Shown piece by piece: positions 1 through 8,532 of a stretch of DNA of 64,000 nt. The notes beneath the pieces are model-generated. The model ran no database searches and had not been told where the DNA came from. It saw nothing but the letters and a program-made list of their open reading frames with translations. Numbering within the stretch: the first letter of the stretch is position 1; every line of letters begins with the position of its first letter. This DNA comes from DAIOEK01 sp963828285 (GTDB lineage: Bacteria; Chloroflexota; Anaerolineae; Anaerolineales; Anaerolineaceae), in NCBI GenBank assembly GCA_963828285.1, contig CAWHEB010000004.1, forward strand, positions 186,001-250,000, in the 5' to 3' direction. Position numbers and translations under genes: made by a program.

Positions 1-1
1 T

Positions 2-928
2 ATTCACACAGGCGGTATGATCCCCGAGGGGGCTGACGCCGTGGTCATGTTGGAACAGACACAATCGCTGCATTCCGCAGAGATTGAGATTCTAAAAGCT
101 GTAAGTCAAAATGAAAACGTGATTCTGGCTGGCGAGGATGTTAAAACAGGGGATCTGGTGATTTCAGCAGGTACCAAGCTGCGTATCACTGAAATTGGCG
201 GATTGATGTCATTCGGTTTTTCAAAAATAAAGGTTGTGAAAAAACCTCTGGTTGGGATCCTCTCTAGCGGCGATGAAGTTGTTCCTTCTGATCAAACCCC
301 AAAATTCGGACAGGTCCGTGATATTAACTCGACCACCATGAGTCTGATCGTAAGCGAAGCCGGCGGCATACCGGTTCAATATGGCATCGTTCCTGATAAT
401 GAGTACGCATTGCTGCAAACAGCGAAAAAAGCTTTCATGGAATGCGATATGGTGTTGGTAACTGCCGGTTCATCTGCATCGACCCGGGATTTGACATCCA
501 TTGTTATCAATCAATTGGGAAAGCCGGGAGTACTCGTCCATGGTGTTTCTGTCCGTCCGGGCAAACCGACCATTCTTTCGGTCTGTGACGGCAAGCCAGT
601 AATCGGATTACCAGGCAATCCCGTAAGCGCGTTCGTTATCGCCGGTATCTTTGTCACCCGAACCATCCAAAAACTGTTAAATCAATCTGTCGTTGAATTT
701 CACCCGTCGGTCCAAGCGGAATTGTTAGCAAATATTCCTTCTGTTGCAGGGCGTGATGACTGGTTCCCTGTCCGTTTGATACCTAAAGGGGGAAGCTGGC
801 AGGCTGAACCAATTTATTTCAAAAGTAATTTAATTTATAACCTTGTTCGAGCTGATGGATTGGTACATATCCAACCCGATATTACTGGTATCCAGGCTGG
901 TGAAACCGTCAACGTGGAAGTTTTATGA
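2..928 (+). CDS. moeA: Molybdopterin molybdenumtransferase MoeA (5' partial)
   Basis: MoeA inserts molybdate into adenylylated molybdopterin in the last step of molybdenum cofactor synthesis, in the cytosol. The frame is open from base 2, and the text before the first internal ATG at 17 already reads IHTGGM, so the gene starts upstream and the N-terminal third is missing. Visible are the family core P-x-GADAVV-x-xE, the segment GILSSGDEVV, the MPT-binding-like stretch VTAGSSASTRD, and GLPGNPVSAFV with its Gly-Asn-Pro motif, followed by the C-terminal beta barrel. Its stop overlaps the next gene (ATGA, 925-928), so the two are probably co-transcribed. A second MoeA lies 1 kb downstream. Confidence 0.9.
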   Translation: MHTGGMIPEGADAVVMLEQTQSLHSAEIEILKAVSQNENVILAGEDVKTGDLVISAGTKLRITEIGGLMSFGFSKIKVVKKPLVGILSSGDEVVPSDQTPKFGQVRDINSTTMSLIVSEAGGIPVQYGIVPDNEYALLQTAKKAFMECDMVLVTAGSSASTRDLTSIVINQLGKPGVLVHGVSVRPGKPTILSVCDGKPVIGLPGNPVSAFVIAGIFVTRTIQKLLNQSVVEFHPSVQAELLANIPSVAGRDDWFPVRLIPKGGSWQAEPIYFKSNLIYNLVRADGLVHIQPDITGIQAGETVNVEVL

Positions 929-1884
929 AATATATAGCCCTGATTGCCTTATTGATTGGTATTTTGATTCTCGCTGGGTGTAATCCATCAGGAATCACCC
1001 CTGTACAACAAACAGCCATCGCTGATTCGATCATTCAGCAGATCGAAGTCAAACAAACCGCTGTCGTTTTGGCTCTGACCCCAACAATCACACCCACCCC
1101 AACTGCAACTGCGACTGCCACCCCCACAGCACTGCCAACTCCAACCGCAACATGGGTCAGTATTCCCAAGCAGGCGAAAATCATCGCACCTATCCTCCTA
1201 TACCATCATATCCGCGAGACTAAAATTTATGGTCGCTATGATATATCACCGGATGTGTTTGCAGCGCAAATGCACCTGCTCAAAGATTGGGGGTATACGT
1301 CGATCACCATTTCCCAACTCGCAGATACGATCCGCCGTGGAGGGCAATTACCGGAAAAACCGGTAGTGATCACTTTTGACGATGGCGACCTTGATGTCTA
1401 TCAAAACGCTTACCCGGTGATGAAAGAACTTGGTTTCGTCGGTACATTTTATATTGTCGCAAACCGGATCGGATCAGAAGATTTTGTTGATGTCCCGGAA
1501 ATCACTGCAATGGCTTCGAATGGCTGGGAAATTGGGAGTCACAGTTATTCCCATCTAGACCTGGTAAAGAACTATGGATCAATCGAATTCGAAGCTGCCG
1601 GATCAAGACAGAGATTAATGGATAAGCTCAAAGTTCCTATTAATTCTTTTGCTTATCCATTTGGGGCATTCGAGGATAATGTCGGCAGAAAAGTCTCTGG
1701 ATATGGTTATACGAATGCCGTTGGTCTTGGCACATCGTACATTCATAATCTCTATACACTTTTCTATCTAAGTCGAATGGAAATTCAAGGGGATTGGGTT
1801 GAACCTGATGGAGAATATGATATGACAAGGTTTGCAAAAATTTTACCATGGTCACCGGTTAGTACACCGATACCATTACAGTAA
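925..1884 (+). CDS. Polysaccharide deacetylase (CE4) lipoprotein
   Basis: Predicted secreted lipoprotein of 319 aa. A hydrophobic signal ends in a lipobox (LILAGC, Cys at about residue 19), followed by a Thr/Pro linker (about 50-75) and a NodB-type deacetylase domain. Key motifs are LLYHHI, the metal and catalytic motif TFDDG near residue 150, and HSYSH with the two His metal ligands. Family members remove acetyl groups from N-acetylated glycans such as peptidoglycan or poly-GlcNAc; the substrate here cannot be read from the sequence. The start overlaps the moeA stop by 4 bases. Its place between two moeA genes has no obvious functional logic. Confidence 0.85.
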   Translation: MKYIALIALLIGILILAGCNPSGITPVQQTAIADSIIQQIEVKQTAVVLALTPTITPTPTATATATPTALPTPTATWVSIPKQAKIIAPILLYHHIRETKIYGRYDISPDVFAAQMHLLKDWGYTSITISQLADTIRRGGQLPEKPVVITFDDGDLDVYQNAYPVMKELGFVGTFYIVANRIGSEDFVDVPEITAMASNGWEIGSHSYSHLDLVKNYGSIEFEAAGSRQRLMDKLKVPINSFAYPFGAFEDNVGRKVSGYGYTNAVGLGTSYIHNLYTLFYLSRMEIQGDWVEPDGEYDMTRFAKILPWSPVSTPIPLQ

Positions 1885-1938
1885 GTTACGGGTCCATACT
1901 GAATATATACCTATTGGAGAGTTGGTCGGAGAATCCTT

Positions 1939-3909
1939 ATGAGTGTTTATTTGAAAGATATTCCCCTTAAAACAGCCATTGATACATTTCGAAAAGCAAT
2001 GGCTGAAGCGGGATGGGGTGAAAAGCTTTCTACCGAAATTATCCCATTGGATGAAAATGCATTGGGGAGAACACTTTCTGAACCGGTTTGGGCTAAGATA
2101 TCTTCACCCCACTATCATTCTTCCGCCATGGACGGATTTGCCGTAACCGCAGATTCAACAAGAACAGCGTTGCCGTCAGCTCCATTATCCTTGAAAGTTG
2201 ACAGCCAGGCGATTTATGTAGACACAGGTGATCCTCTACCGTTGAGCATGAATGCTGTCATCCCGATTGAGAATGTTGAACCCCTCAATCCAGATGGATC
2301 TGCAGCAACAGAAATCCGGAAACCAGCTTATATCCGCATTCGTGCATCTGTGACCCCATGGAGCGTCATTCGCTTGATGGGTGAAGATATCATAGCTACC
2401 CAAATGGTCCTGCCTGCAGGGCATATTCTCCGGCCGGTGGATCTTGGAGCGATTGCTGCTTGCGGACATCAATCTCTATGTGTCGTACGAAAACCAACTG
2501 TCGCGGTCATTCCCACCGGAACAGAACTAATCCCGGTAGGCAAAAAGATCGAGGCAGGTAGCATAATCGAATTCAATTCTATCGTGCTCGCATCCATGGT
2601 AAATAATTGGGGTGGTTTTGCCCGACGTTATCCCATCGTCATGGATGATTACAATCTAATACGGGAAGCAATCCTGCATGCGGCAACCGAGAGTGATCTC
2701 ATTTTATTAAACGCTGGGTCGTCTGCCGGTTCGGAAGATTTTTCATCAAGGTTGGTGGAAGAAAACGGTATTCTATTAGTTCATGGAGTTGCGGTCCGCC
2801 CTGGACACCCAGTCATATTGGGATTGATCAGACACCCGATCAACAAGGAAAAATTGATCCCAATTATTGGTGTACCCGGCTATCCGGTATCCGCCGCATT
2901 GACAGGTGAGATCTTTGTCCGTCCGGTGATCGAACAGTGGTTGGGAAATCTTCCAAAGTCGTTTATCTCCATCCAGGCTAAACTGACCCATAAGGTAAAT
3001 TCACCGGCTGGTGATGATGATTATCTTCGGGTAGTTGCTGGTAGGGTTGGTAAAGACCTGCTGGCGGCTCCTTTGCCGCGTGGAGCGGGCGTCATCAATT
3101 CACTTGTAAAAGCGGATGGTATTGTGATCATCCCCCGGGGAGAACAAGGAATCGAAGCCGGAAGCATGGTGAATGTCCATCTTTATAATCGTCCTGAAGA
3201 ATTGGAGAAGACGATATTCTTATCCGGTTCGCACGATTTGAGTTTGGATATTCTTGCAGATGAAGTCTCACACAAGAATATCCGCATCGTTACTTCAAAT
3301 GTTGGCAGTATTGGAGGGTTGGTCAGTCTCCGTAGAGCTGAAGCGCACGGAGCAGGATCGCATTTATTGGATCCTGAAACCGGCGAATATAATCTGAGCT
3401 ATATTCAAAAGTACTGCCCTGACTTAAAGATCAATGTTTTTCACTGGGTTGAACGTGTTCAGGGATTGATCGTTCCAAAAGGAAATCCAAAGAAGATCAC
3501 TTCAATATTAGAAATTGCGCGATCAGAAGTTAGTTTTGTCAACCGGCAGCGTGGAGCTGGTACAAGGGTGTTACTCGACTATCAGCTGGTAAAAAACAAG
3601 ATCGATCCGTCACAGATTACCGGATACAACCAGGAAGAATATACCCATCTGGCTGTTGCTGCTGCTGTTTCGTCCGGTCGGGCAGATTGTGGATTGGGAA
3701 TCGCTGCCGCGGCTCGTGCATTGGACCTTGATTTTGTGCCTTTATTTAATGAGACCTATGAACTATTGGTGCCTGAAGACTTTCTAAAACTGCAGTTGAT
3801 GGAAGTGCTCCTGGAAAGTGCACAGCAATCTTCCTTCCGTAAACGGGTTGAATCCATGCCTGGCTATAAGGCAAGCAAATGCGGAGAATTGCGCACAACG
3901 GTAGGTTAA
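1939..3909 (+). CDS. MoeA fused to a PBP-like (substrate-binding) domain
   Basis: A 656-aa protein. Residues 1 to about 410 are a complete MoeA (SSAMDGFAV, VDTGDPLP, AVIPTGTELIP, LNAGSSAGSEDF, IGVPGYPVSA). Residues about 425-650 match the periplasmic-binding-like domain (PF12727 type) often fused to MoeA or to ModE-like regulators (SHDLSLDILADE, AHGAGSHLLD, NRQRGAGTRVLLD, GRADCGLGI). No signal peptide is present, so the binding domain should act in the cytosol, perhaps as an oxyanion sensor or donor; that role is inference. The start follows a GGAGA box. The usual GNPVSA motif reads GYPVSA here, as in other members of this subfamily. With the upstream moeA the cell has two MoeA paralogues. 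Confidence 0.85.
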   Translation: MSVYLKDIPLKTAIDTFRKAMAEAGWGEKLSTEIIPLDENALGRTLSEPVWAKISSPHYHSSAMDGFAVTADSTRTALPSAPLSLKVDSQAIYVDTGDPLPLSMNAVIPIENVEPLNPDGSAATEIRKPAYIRIRASVTPWSVIRLMGEDIIATQMVLPAGHILRPVDLGAIAACGHQSLCVVRKPTVAVIPTGTELIPVGKKIEAGSIIEFNSIVLASMVNNWGGFARRYPIVMDDYNLIREAILHAATESDLILLNAGSSAGSEDFSSRLVEENGILLVHGVAVRPGHPVILGLIRHPINKEKLIPIIGVPGYPVSAALTGEIFVRPVIEQWLGNLPKSFISIQAKLTHKVNSPAGDDDYLRVVAGRVGKDLLAAPLPRGAGVINSLVKADGIVIIPRGEQGIEAGSMVNVHLYNRPEELEKTIFLSGSHDLSLDILADEVSHKNIRIVTSNVGSIGGLVSLRRAEAHGAGSHLLDPETGEYNLSYIQKYCPDLKINVFHWVERVQGLIVPKGNPKKITSILEIARSEVSFVNRQRGAGTRVLLDYQLVKNKIDPSQITGYNQEEYTHLAVAAAVSSGRADCGLGIAAAARALDLDFVPLFNETYELLVPEDFLKLQLMEVLLESAQQSSFRKRVESMPGYKASKCGELRTTVG

Positions 3910-3982
3910 GCTTACACAAATTTATATCAATTCCTCTCCAATAGCTATACAATTTTTATAGTTCTAACATAAGGAGATGGAT

Positions 3983-4438
3983 ATGATTCCACAATCCGGA
4001 GCAAAAGCCCCAGAGTTTATACTCCCAGATGACCATGGAAAAACCCACGGATTAAAAGATTACCTGGGAAAAACGGTCGTTCTTTATTTCTATCCTGAAG
4101 ATGATACCGCTGGCTGCACCACTGAAGCCTGTAATTTTCGAGATGACTATACCGCGTATCAAAAAGCGGGAATCACCATTCTAGGCGTCAGTCCAGATAG
4201 TGTAAAATCACACGAAAAATTTAAAAAGAAATATGATTTACCCTTCCCATTACTAGCAGATGAAGGTCATAAAGTTTGCGATTTATATGGAGTTTGGGGT
4301 CCGAAGGAAAACTTTGGAAGAAAATATGATGGTGTGCACCGGACGACCTTCTTAATTGATCCCGCAGGAAAGATCAAAAAGGTTTTTGAAAATGTAAAAC
4401 CTGCGGAGCATTCTAAAGAGATTTTGGCAGAAATATAA
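3983..4438 (+). CDS. bcp: Thioredoxin-dependent peroxiredoxin Bcp
   Basis: Cytosolic thiol peroxidase of the AhpC/TSA Bcp subfamily that reduces hydrogen peroxide and organic hydroperoxides. The peroxidatic Cys sits in DDTAGCTTEACNFRD, with a second Cys five residues later that can act as the resolving Cys. Length (151 aa) is typical. An ATG at 3977 is in frame but overlaps the Shine-Dalgarno AAGGAG (3971-3976). The ATG at 3983, six bases after that box, is the better start, giving MIPQSGAKAPEF. It is monocistronic and ends at a strong bidirectional terminator. The window also holds a selenocysteine peroxiredoxin. Confidence 0.93.
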   Translation: MIPQSGAKAPEFILPDDHGKTHGLKDYLGKTVVLYFYPEDDTAGCTTEACNFRDDYTAYQKAGITILGVSPDSVKSHEKFKKKYDLPFPLLADEGHKVCDLYGVWGPKENFGRKYDGVHRTTFLIDPAGKIKKVFENVKPAEHSKEILAEI

Positions 4439-4462
4439 TCTGCATAAGATATTTGGTTTAAG

Positions 4463-4489
4463 AAAAATCACCCTGCCGGGTGATTTTTT
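4463..4489. terminator. Bidirectional rho-independent terminator, bcp / rsfS
   Basis: An inverted repeat of about 11 bp (AAAAATCACCC / GGGTGATTTTT) with a 4-nt loop, with A and T runs on both sides. It lies between two convergent genes and can stop both transcripts. Confidence 0.85.
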
Positions 4490-4838
4490 ATTGTAGTCTG
4501 AGAATTACTTTACCGCGTTCCCATAATTCTTCAAGGTGATAGTACTCTCGCTGGGAAGGTGAGAAGAGATGGACAACGATATCGCCGCAATCCACTACCA
4601 CCCAACCATGATCCGCCTTACCTTCGATGCGTACTCTCATATCAGTCTTTGTTTTTGCCGTATCGTGGACTACATCAGCAAGAGCGTTTAGCATTCTATC
4701 CGATGTACCTGAACAAATAATAAAGTAATCAGCAAAAGAAGCTACTTCGTGGATATCAAGAAGGAGGATATTCTCGCCCTTTTTATCTTCCAATGCTGTA
4801 ACAAGTTTATGTGCGGAATCTAAAATAGTATTGGTCAT
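4488..4838 (-). CDS. rsfS: Ribosome silencing factor RsfS (YbeB/iojap)
   Basis: RsfS binds ribosomal protein uL14 and blocks subunit joining during starvation. The protein shows the conserved core with KKGENILLLDI, FADYFIICSGTSDR, VRIEGKADHGWVVVDCGD and the ending VVHLFSPSQREYYHLEELW. An in-frame GTG at 4865 would add nine residues, but the ATG at 4838 (MTNTILDSAHKLV) fits the family's usual N-terminus. The Shine-Dalgarno is weak for both. It lies 30 bases downstream of thpR on the same strand and probably shares its promoter. Confidence 0.92.
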   Translation of the reverse strand: MTNTILDSAHKLVTALEDKKGENILLLDIHEVASFADYFIICSGTSDRMLNALADVVHDTAKTKTDMRVRIEGKADHGWVVVDCGDIVVHLFSPSQREYYHLEELWERGKVILRLQ

Positions 4839-4868
4839 TTTTTTACTCAGCGCTAATTCTAACACACT

Positions 4869-5465
4869 TCATTTTTGGTTATTACTTTTATTAAACGGAT
4901 ATTGTGCCAACACAGAATAGGTTGCTCCTGTTGGATGTAGATCGCTTTTATATAATGAGATGTGGTCAACTTTATAAGTACCCAAATTGCCAACCGGAAA
5001 ACCAGAAAAATGGTTGTTGAGTTGTCCAAATGCAGCTGCTGTCAGGTCAGCAGGTACTCTTCCAATGGTAAGGTGCGGAGAAAAAGGCCGGGATTCCATC
5101 AAGATCCCGACACTCGAAACTTGTCTGTCGATCTCTTTAGCTATTAATCGCAGGTCCGCTGGCGATTTGATCCCAATCCATAACGTCTTGGGGCGGTATG
5201 CGTTTGGGAACATTCCCGACCCAATCACTGTAAGTTGAAATGGGATTATAGACGATGCTATGTCCTTGAGGATCTCTTTGATTTGGCTAGTCTGATTGCT
5301 GGTTATCTCCCCAAGAAATTTTAGGGTGAGGTGAAGATTTGCCGCCGGAACCCAGCGTACAGTACCCCTCGGTATGTTTCGGGATAATTCCGAAATAACC
5401 GCGTTGACTTTGGAAATGACTTCTGTCGGAAAATCGATTGCGATAAAACTCCGGAATTGATTCAT
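4869..5465 (-). CDS. thpR: RNA 2',3'-cyclic phosphodiesterase (2H family)
   Basis: A 198-aa 2H phosphoesterase. The two catalytic H-x-T-x motifs are plain: LHLTLKFLG near residue 46 and HLTIGRV near residue 131. The family hydrolyses 2',3'-cyclic phosphate ends of RNA to 2'-phosphates and was historically called 2'-5' RNA ligase. It begins with FIAIDFP, typical of the family. The ATG follows a -10 box by 6 bases with no ribosome-binding site, so it is one of the predicted leaderless genes here. rsfS follows in the same direction. Confidence 0.9.
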   Translation of the reverse strand: MNQFRSFIAIDFPTEVISKVNAVISELSRNIPRGTVRWVPAANLHLTLKFLGEITSNQTSQIKEILKDIASSIIPFQLTVIGSGMFPNAYRPKTLWIGIKSPADLRLIAKEIDRQVSSVGILMESRPFSPHLTIGRVPADLTAAAFGQLNNHFSGFPVGNLGTYKVDHISLYKSDLHPTGATYSVLAQYPFNKSNNQK

Positions 5466-5500
5466 ATCTTCATTTTAGAAGAATTTTCCGGCTCAAGCAA
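5466..5500 (-). promoter_or_regulatory. Leaderless promoter of thpR
   Basis: On the minus strand: TTGCTT (5495-5500), 17 bp spacer, TAAAAT (5472-5477), then 6 bases to the ATG (5463-5465). The expected transcription start is the A of the ATG. Confidence 0.65.
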
Positions 5501-5654
5501 GATTGTCTGGTATGAATCTTAATACCAACAAACACTCAATTGAGTTGCCGCTATCATTATTCTTTCGGTAGACTGGAGTGAAAAAATATAGGGAATTATT
5601 CTAATCTTAGCGTTTAACAATTATCTATGCACCTTTATTCAATTGTGGTATAAG

Positions 5655-5835
5655 GAAGTTGCCCTGCTGTGTTCGTGATGTTACACTCACGTTTTGAACC
5701 AACACTTAATAAAATGGGTGCCAATCTCACATCAGTAATGCGATAGACTTCGGTCAAGGCAGCGCTGCCGGGAAGGTGCCCGACCTGCTTCGGCAGGTTC
5801 AAAACCTTGTAACACACGGCATGGTGGGGTCTTTT
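5655..5835 (+). ncRNA. ssrS: Probable 6S RNA
   Basis: This stretch has no convincing protein but folds as a long hairpin with the look of 6S RNA, which binds sigma-70 RNA polymerase in stationary phase. Directly visible pairings are TGTTACA (5679-5685) with TGTAACA (5808-5814), and the perfect 10-bp GTTTTGAACC (5691-5700) with GGTTCAAAAC (5796-5805). The closing stem TGCTGTG pairs with CACGGCA. A small hairpin ACCTGC-TTCG-GCAGGT lies on the 3' arm. The elements CCCTGCTGTGTTCGTGA near the 5' end and ACACGGCATGGTGGGG near the 3' end resemble the conserved ends of 6S RNAs. A -10-like TATAAG (5649-5654) precedes it and a terminator follows. No covariance search was possible. Confidence 0.72.
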
Positions 5836-5851
5836 ATTTTTCGTCATCGGT

Positions 5852-5886
5852 ACAACTGGACAGTGCTCAACTGTCCAGTTGTTTTT
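5852..5886 (+). terminator. Rho-independent terminator after the 6S-like RNA
   Basis: A perfect 12-bp stem, ACAACTGGACAG (5852-5863) with CTGTCCAGTTGT (5871-5882), a 7-nt loop, then a T run. It points rightward, which fixes the RNA on the plus strand and separates it from glnA. Confidence 0.88.
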
Positions 5887-5984
5887 ATATCCCAATTAAC
5901 GGGATAGCTGTAATATTCTACAGGACAATTTGCATTAAAATAATCAATAGATCTATCATTGAGTTTTATTTGGGAGTGTGAACT

Positions 5985-7322
5985 ATGGATAAGTCAGAAC
6001 TATTGAAAAGAGTCAAGGAAGATGGTGTTCGCTTCATCTCGTATCAATTCGCTGATGTAAACGGCACTGTAAAATCCCTGGATGCTCCAGTGGAACGCCT
6101 GGAAATTGCGCTGAATGATGGTATCTGGTTTGATGGATCTTCTGTGGAAGGATTTGCCAGGATCCAGGAGAGCGACATGCATTTACGTGTGGATCCTGAT
6201 ACATACGCAGTTTTACCCTGGTCTCCTGCCGAATTAAAACGCGCGCGTATCTTCTGCGATATCTATACCCCAGATGGCACACCATTCGAAGGCGATCCGC
6301 GCGGTATGCTCAAACAAGCGCTTAAAAAAATCAAAGACCGCGGTTGGGTATTCAATGTCGGACCTGAACCCGAATTCTTTTTACTGAAAAAAAATGGCAC
6401 TGAAACAATACGCCCGGTACCCCATGATGTGGGAGGTTATTTTGATTTCTCTCCTAATGATGAGGCTGTCCGGGTTCGCACAGAGTTGATCCAGGCGTTG
6501 AACAGCATGGGCTTGGAAATCGAAGTGGGGCATCACGAAGTAGCCCTAGGTCAGCATGAGATCGATTTTAAATTTGCAGATGCTTTACAAACAGCAGATA
6601 ACGTTCTCACATTGAAATACACCGTAAAAGCTATTGCTGCCCAAAACGGATTAGTAGCATCGTTTATGCCTAAACCCATCTTTGGTATCAACGGATCAGG
6701 CATGCATTGCCATCAATCACTCTTTGATGCCAAAGGCACCAACCTTTTCCATGATCGCACAGACCAATTCCACCTTTCCAAATTAGCTTATGGATTCATC
6801 GCCGGACAGCTTGCTCATGCTCGTGGATTCTCTGCAGTGGTTGCCCCGTCGGTGAACTCGTACAAGCGCTTGGTCCCCGGCTATGAGGCGCCCGTGTATG
6901 TGGGGTGGGCACAGACAAACCGGTCCGCATTGATCAGAATCCCGCGCTTCACTCCTGGACAGGAAAAAGCAGTCAGAGCAGAACTACGCTGCCCGGATCC
7001 ATCCTCTAACCCATATCTTGTGTTCCTGGCCATCCTCGCGGCGGGTCTTGATGGCATCGATAAAGGTATGCTGCCAGGAGCTCCTCTGAATAATATCAAT
7101 ATTTATGATTTAACCACTGCTGAAAGAAAACGGTTGAAGATCAAAGAATTGCCGGGTTCACTCGCGGAAGCCTTGGGTGAATTGGATAAAGATGCTGTCA
7201 TCAAAAACGCTTTAGGTGCGAACCTTTACGAGGCGTTCGTCCGTGCCCGTAAAGCTGAATGGGAAGAATACCGAATCCATGTTACAGATTGGGAAGTGGA
7301 ACACTACCTGGAAACTGCGTGA
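5985..7322 (+). CDS. glnA: Glutamine synthetase, type I
   Basis: Makes glutamine from glutamate, ammonia and ATP; the cytosolic entry point for nitrogen. The 445-aa length fits the short GSI-alpha class. Motifs: WFDGSSVEGF, FNVGPEPEFFLL and GQHEIDFKF (metal and glutamate sites), the ATP-site stretch ending GSGMHCHQSLF, and NSYKRLVPGYEAP. The usual adenylylation-loop Tyr motif of long GSI-beta enzymes is not seen at the C-terminus, so control is probably by feedback or transcription. The ATG follows a GGGAGTGTGA box. The last 19 bases overlap the end of the convergent ttuA-like gene. A GATCCGG/CCGGATC hairpin lies at 7321-7337 but has no good T run. Confidence 0.95.
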   Translation: MDKSELLKRVKEDGVRFISYQFADVNGTVKSLDAPVERLEIALNDGIWFDGSSVEGFARIQESDMHLRVDPDTYAVLPWSPAELKRARIFCDIYTPDGTPFEGDPRGMLKQALKKIKDRGWVFNVGPEPEFFLLKKNGTETIRPVPHDVGGYFDFSPNDEAVRVRTELIQALNSMGLEIEVGHHEVALGQHEIDFKFADALQTADNVLTLKYTVKAIAAQNGLVASFMPKPIFGINGSGMHCHQSLFDAKGTNLFHDRTDQFHLSKLAYGFIAGQLAHARGFSAVVAPSVNSYKRLVPGYEAPVYVGWAQTNRSALIRIPRFTPGQEKAVRAELRCPDPSSNPYLVFLAILAAGLDGIDKGMLPGAPLNNINIYDLTTAERKRLKIKELPGSLAEALGELDKDAVIKNALGANLYEAFVRARKAEWEEYRIHVTDWEVEHYLETA

Positions 7323-8239
7323 TCCGGTTTCCGGATCAATTTACAATAGCCACATTCACCAGTATTGGTGGTCAGTTCTCCACAAGTTGGACATGCATTT
7401 AATACTTTTGACTGGTTTTCTGGAATTCCCAGAAAGCCAGCCTTTCTTTGTTTCAGGAATTGATTGTAATAGTTCATTTTCAATCCCGGATGTTTTTCTT
7501 CCATCGCATTTAAGATCGTCTTATTCGTATTCGTCATGGAGCCTATGGCGAATGGGCATTCCTCTTCTATATATTCAATGCTGCTGACTAATACATACGC
7601 GGTTGTTTCACGTTCATAGAATTTGATAAGGGGTTTGATCTTTCGGGTAAACCCATCTCCACCTTCAAGGACGGGAGATTGTCTTTGCATTTGTTCCATA
7701 TTCCACGATAGATTGTTGGTGAATAAAACAGATGCTTCATCATCCAGGTTGTGTCCGGTTGCCAGGACCGGGATGTTAAGAGATCGTGGAAAGGTATTGA
7801 AAACCCGTCTTTTAATCAATCCGCAGACAGAACAGGGCTTGTCCGACCCATGGCGGTTGGTTTTAATCAGATCCGGTATCGCGGAACCGATCTCATTCTG
7901 CAGATGGTAATGATGGAGTGCGAGATTCCTCTCATTGGCAAATTGTTCACACAGATCAGCAGATCGATGAGAGTATCCATCAGGTCCCTCTATCCCGAGA
8001 TGGATATACAAGCCCTCAGCTGCATATCCCAATTTGTTCAATACGTCCCATAAAGCGAGAGAATCCTTCCCCCCGGACACAGCAACCAGAACTCGTTCAC
8101 CGGTTGCGAGCATCTTATATTTCATGATTGTTTCGGCAGTTTGCTTCACGATCCATTCCTGATAGTGCGTTCCGCAAAAAGCGATCCGGTGTTGATGCAG
8201 ATTGATCGCTGCTGTCTTTCCGCATGCCCGGCATTTCAT
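7304..8239 (-). CDS. TtuA/Ctu1-type tRNA 2-thiolation enzyme
   Basis: A 311-aa PP-loop ATPase. An N-terminal zinc-binding CxxC (residues 3-6) is followed by the ATP-binding VAVSGGKDS near residue 53, GHNLDDEA, the cluster-ligand-type Cys in KPCSVCG and EECPFA, and a C-terminal zinc ribbon (CPTCGE...CGYC). This is the architecture of TtuA, which uses a [4Fe-4S] cluster and a ubiquitin-like sulfur donor to make 2-thio-ribothymidine at tRNA position 54, and of the Ncs6/Ctu1 group, which thiolates U34. Which tRNA position is modified cannot be decided here. The start overlaps the preceding sulfur-carrier gene (ATGA), so the pair is translationally coupled. Confidence 0.85.
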   Translation of the reverse strand: MKCRACGKTAAINLHQHRIAFCGTHYQEWIVKQTAETIMKYKMLATGERVLVAVSGGKDSLALWDVLNKLGYAAEGLYIHLGIEGPDGYSHRSADLCEQFANERNLALHHYHLQNEIGSAIPDLIKTNRHGSDKPCSVCGLIKRRVFNTFPRSLNIPVLATGHNLDDEASVLFTNNLSWNMEQMQRQSPVLEGGDGFTRKIKPLIKFYERETTAYVLVSSIEYIEEECPFAIGSMTNTNKTILNAMEEKHPGLKMNYYNQFLKQRKAGFLGIPENQSKVLNACPTCGELTTNTGECGYCKLIRKPDHAVSR

Positions 8240-8478
8240 CGTTTAGTACTCCCACCGGAAATAACCGGGATAATTCGGACCTTGTCCCCGGTATGCAGCA
8301 ACTGGTCTTCAGTTACCAGTTCCCCATTACGAACCACCAGGTAAGATTCTGGAGACATTTGCAGCCGTTTTAGTGCTTGCCCAACTGTAATCTCCGCAGG
8401 GAGCGTATGCTCTTTTCCCCTGTAGGAAATTAAAATGTTCTTCAAAGTTCTGTTTTCTGACAACGGATCACTCCTCAT
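8236..8478 (-). CDS. Ubiquitin-like sulfur carrier (TtuB/MoaD/ThiS family)
   Basis: An 80-aa beta-grasp protein with the core ISYRGKEHTLPAEITVGQAL and VVRNGELVTEDQLLHTGDKV. It ends VIPVISGGSTKR. The Gly-Gly that is normally the very C-terminus, where thiocarboxylate forms, is followed by four extra residues (STKR), so activation should need trimming or be altered. It lies directly upstream of and overlaps the TtuA-like gene, which points to a role as its sulfur donor, like TtuB. The ATG at 8478 sits only three bases after a -10-like TATTAT. An in-frame TTG at 8463, seven bases after GAGGAG, is a possible alternative start. Confidence 0.75.
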   Translation of the reverse strand: MRSDPLSENRTLKNILISYRGKEHTLPAEITVGQALKRLQMSPESYLVVRNGELVTEDQLLHTGDKVRIIPVISGGSTKR

Positions 8479-8532
8479 TGTATAATACTAAGAATTGAAG
8501 TCATATTATCACACACCGGGGAGGCTTGACCC

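Noticed and set aside
5635..5895. An 86-aa minus-strand open frame
   Set aside because: It lies over the paired arms and terminator of the 6S-like RNA, shows no protein family features and has no ribosome-binding site.
7321..7337. GATCCGG/CCGGATC hairpin as a glnA terminator
   Set aside because: The stem is good but no T run follows, and it lies inside the ttuA-like coding region.
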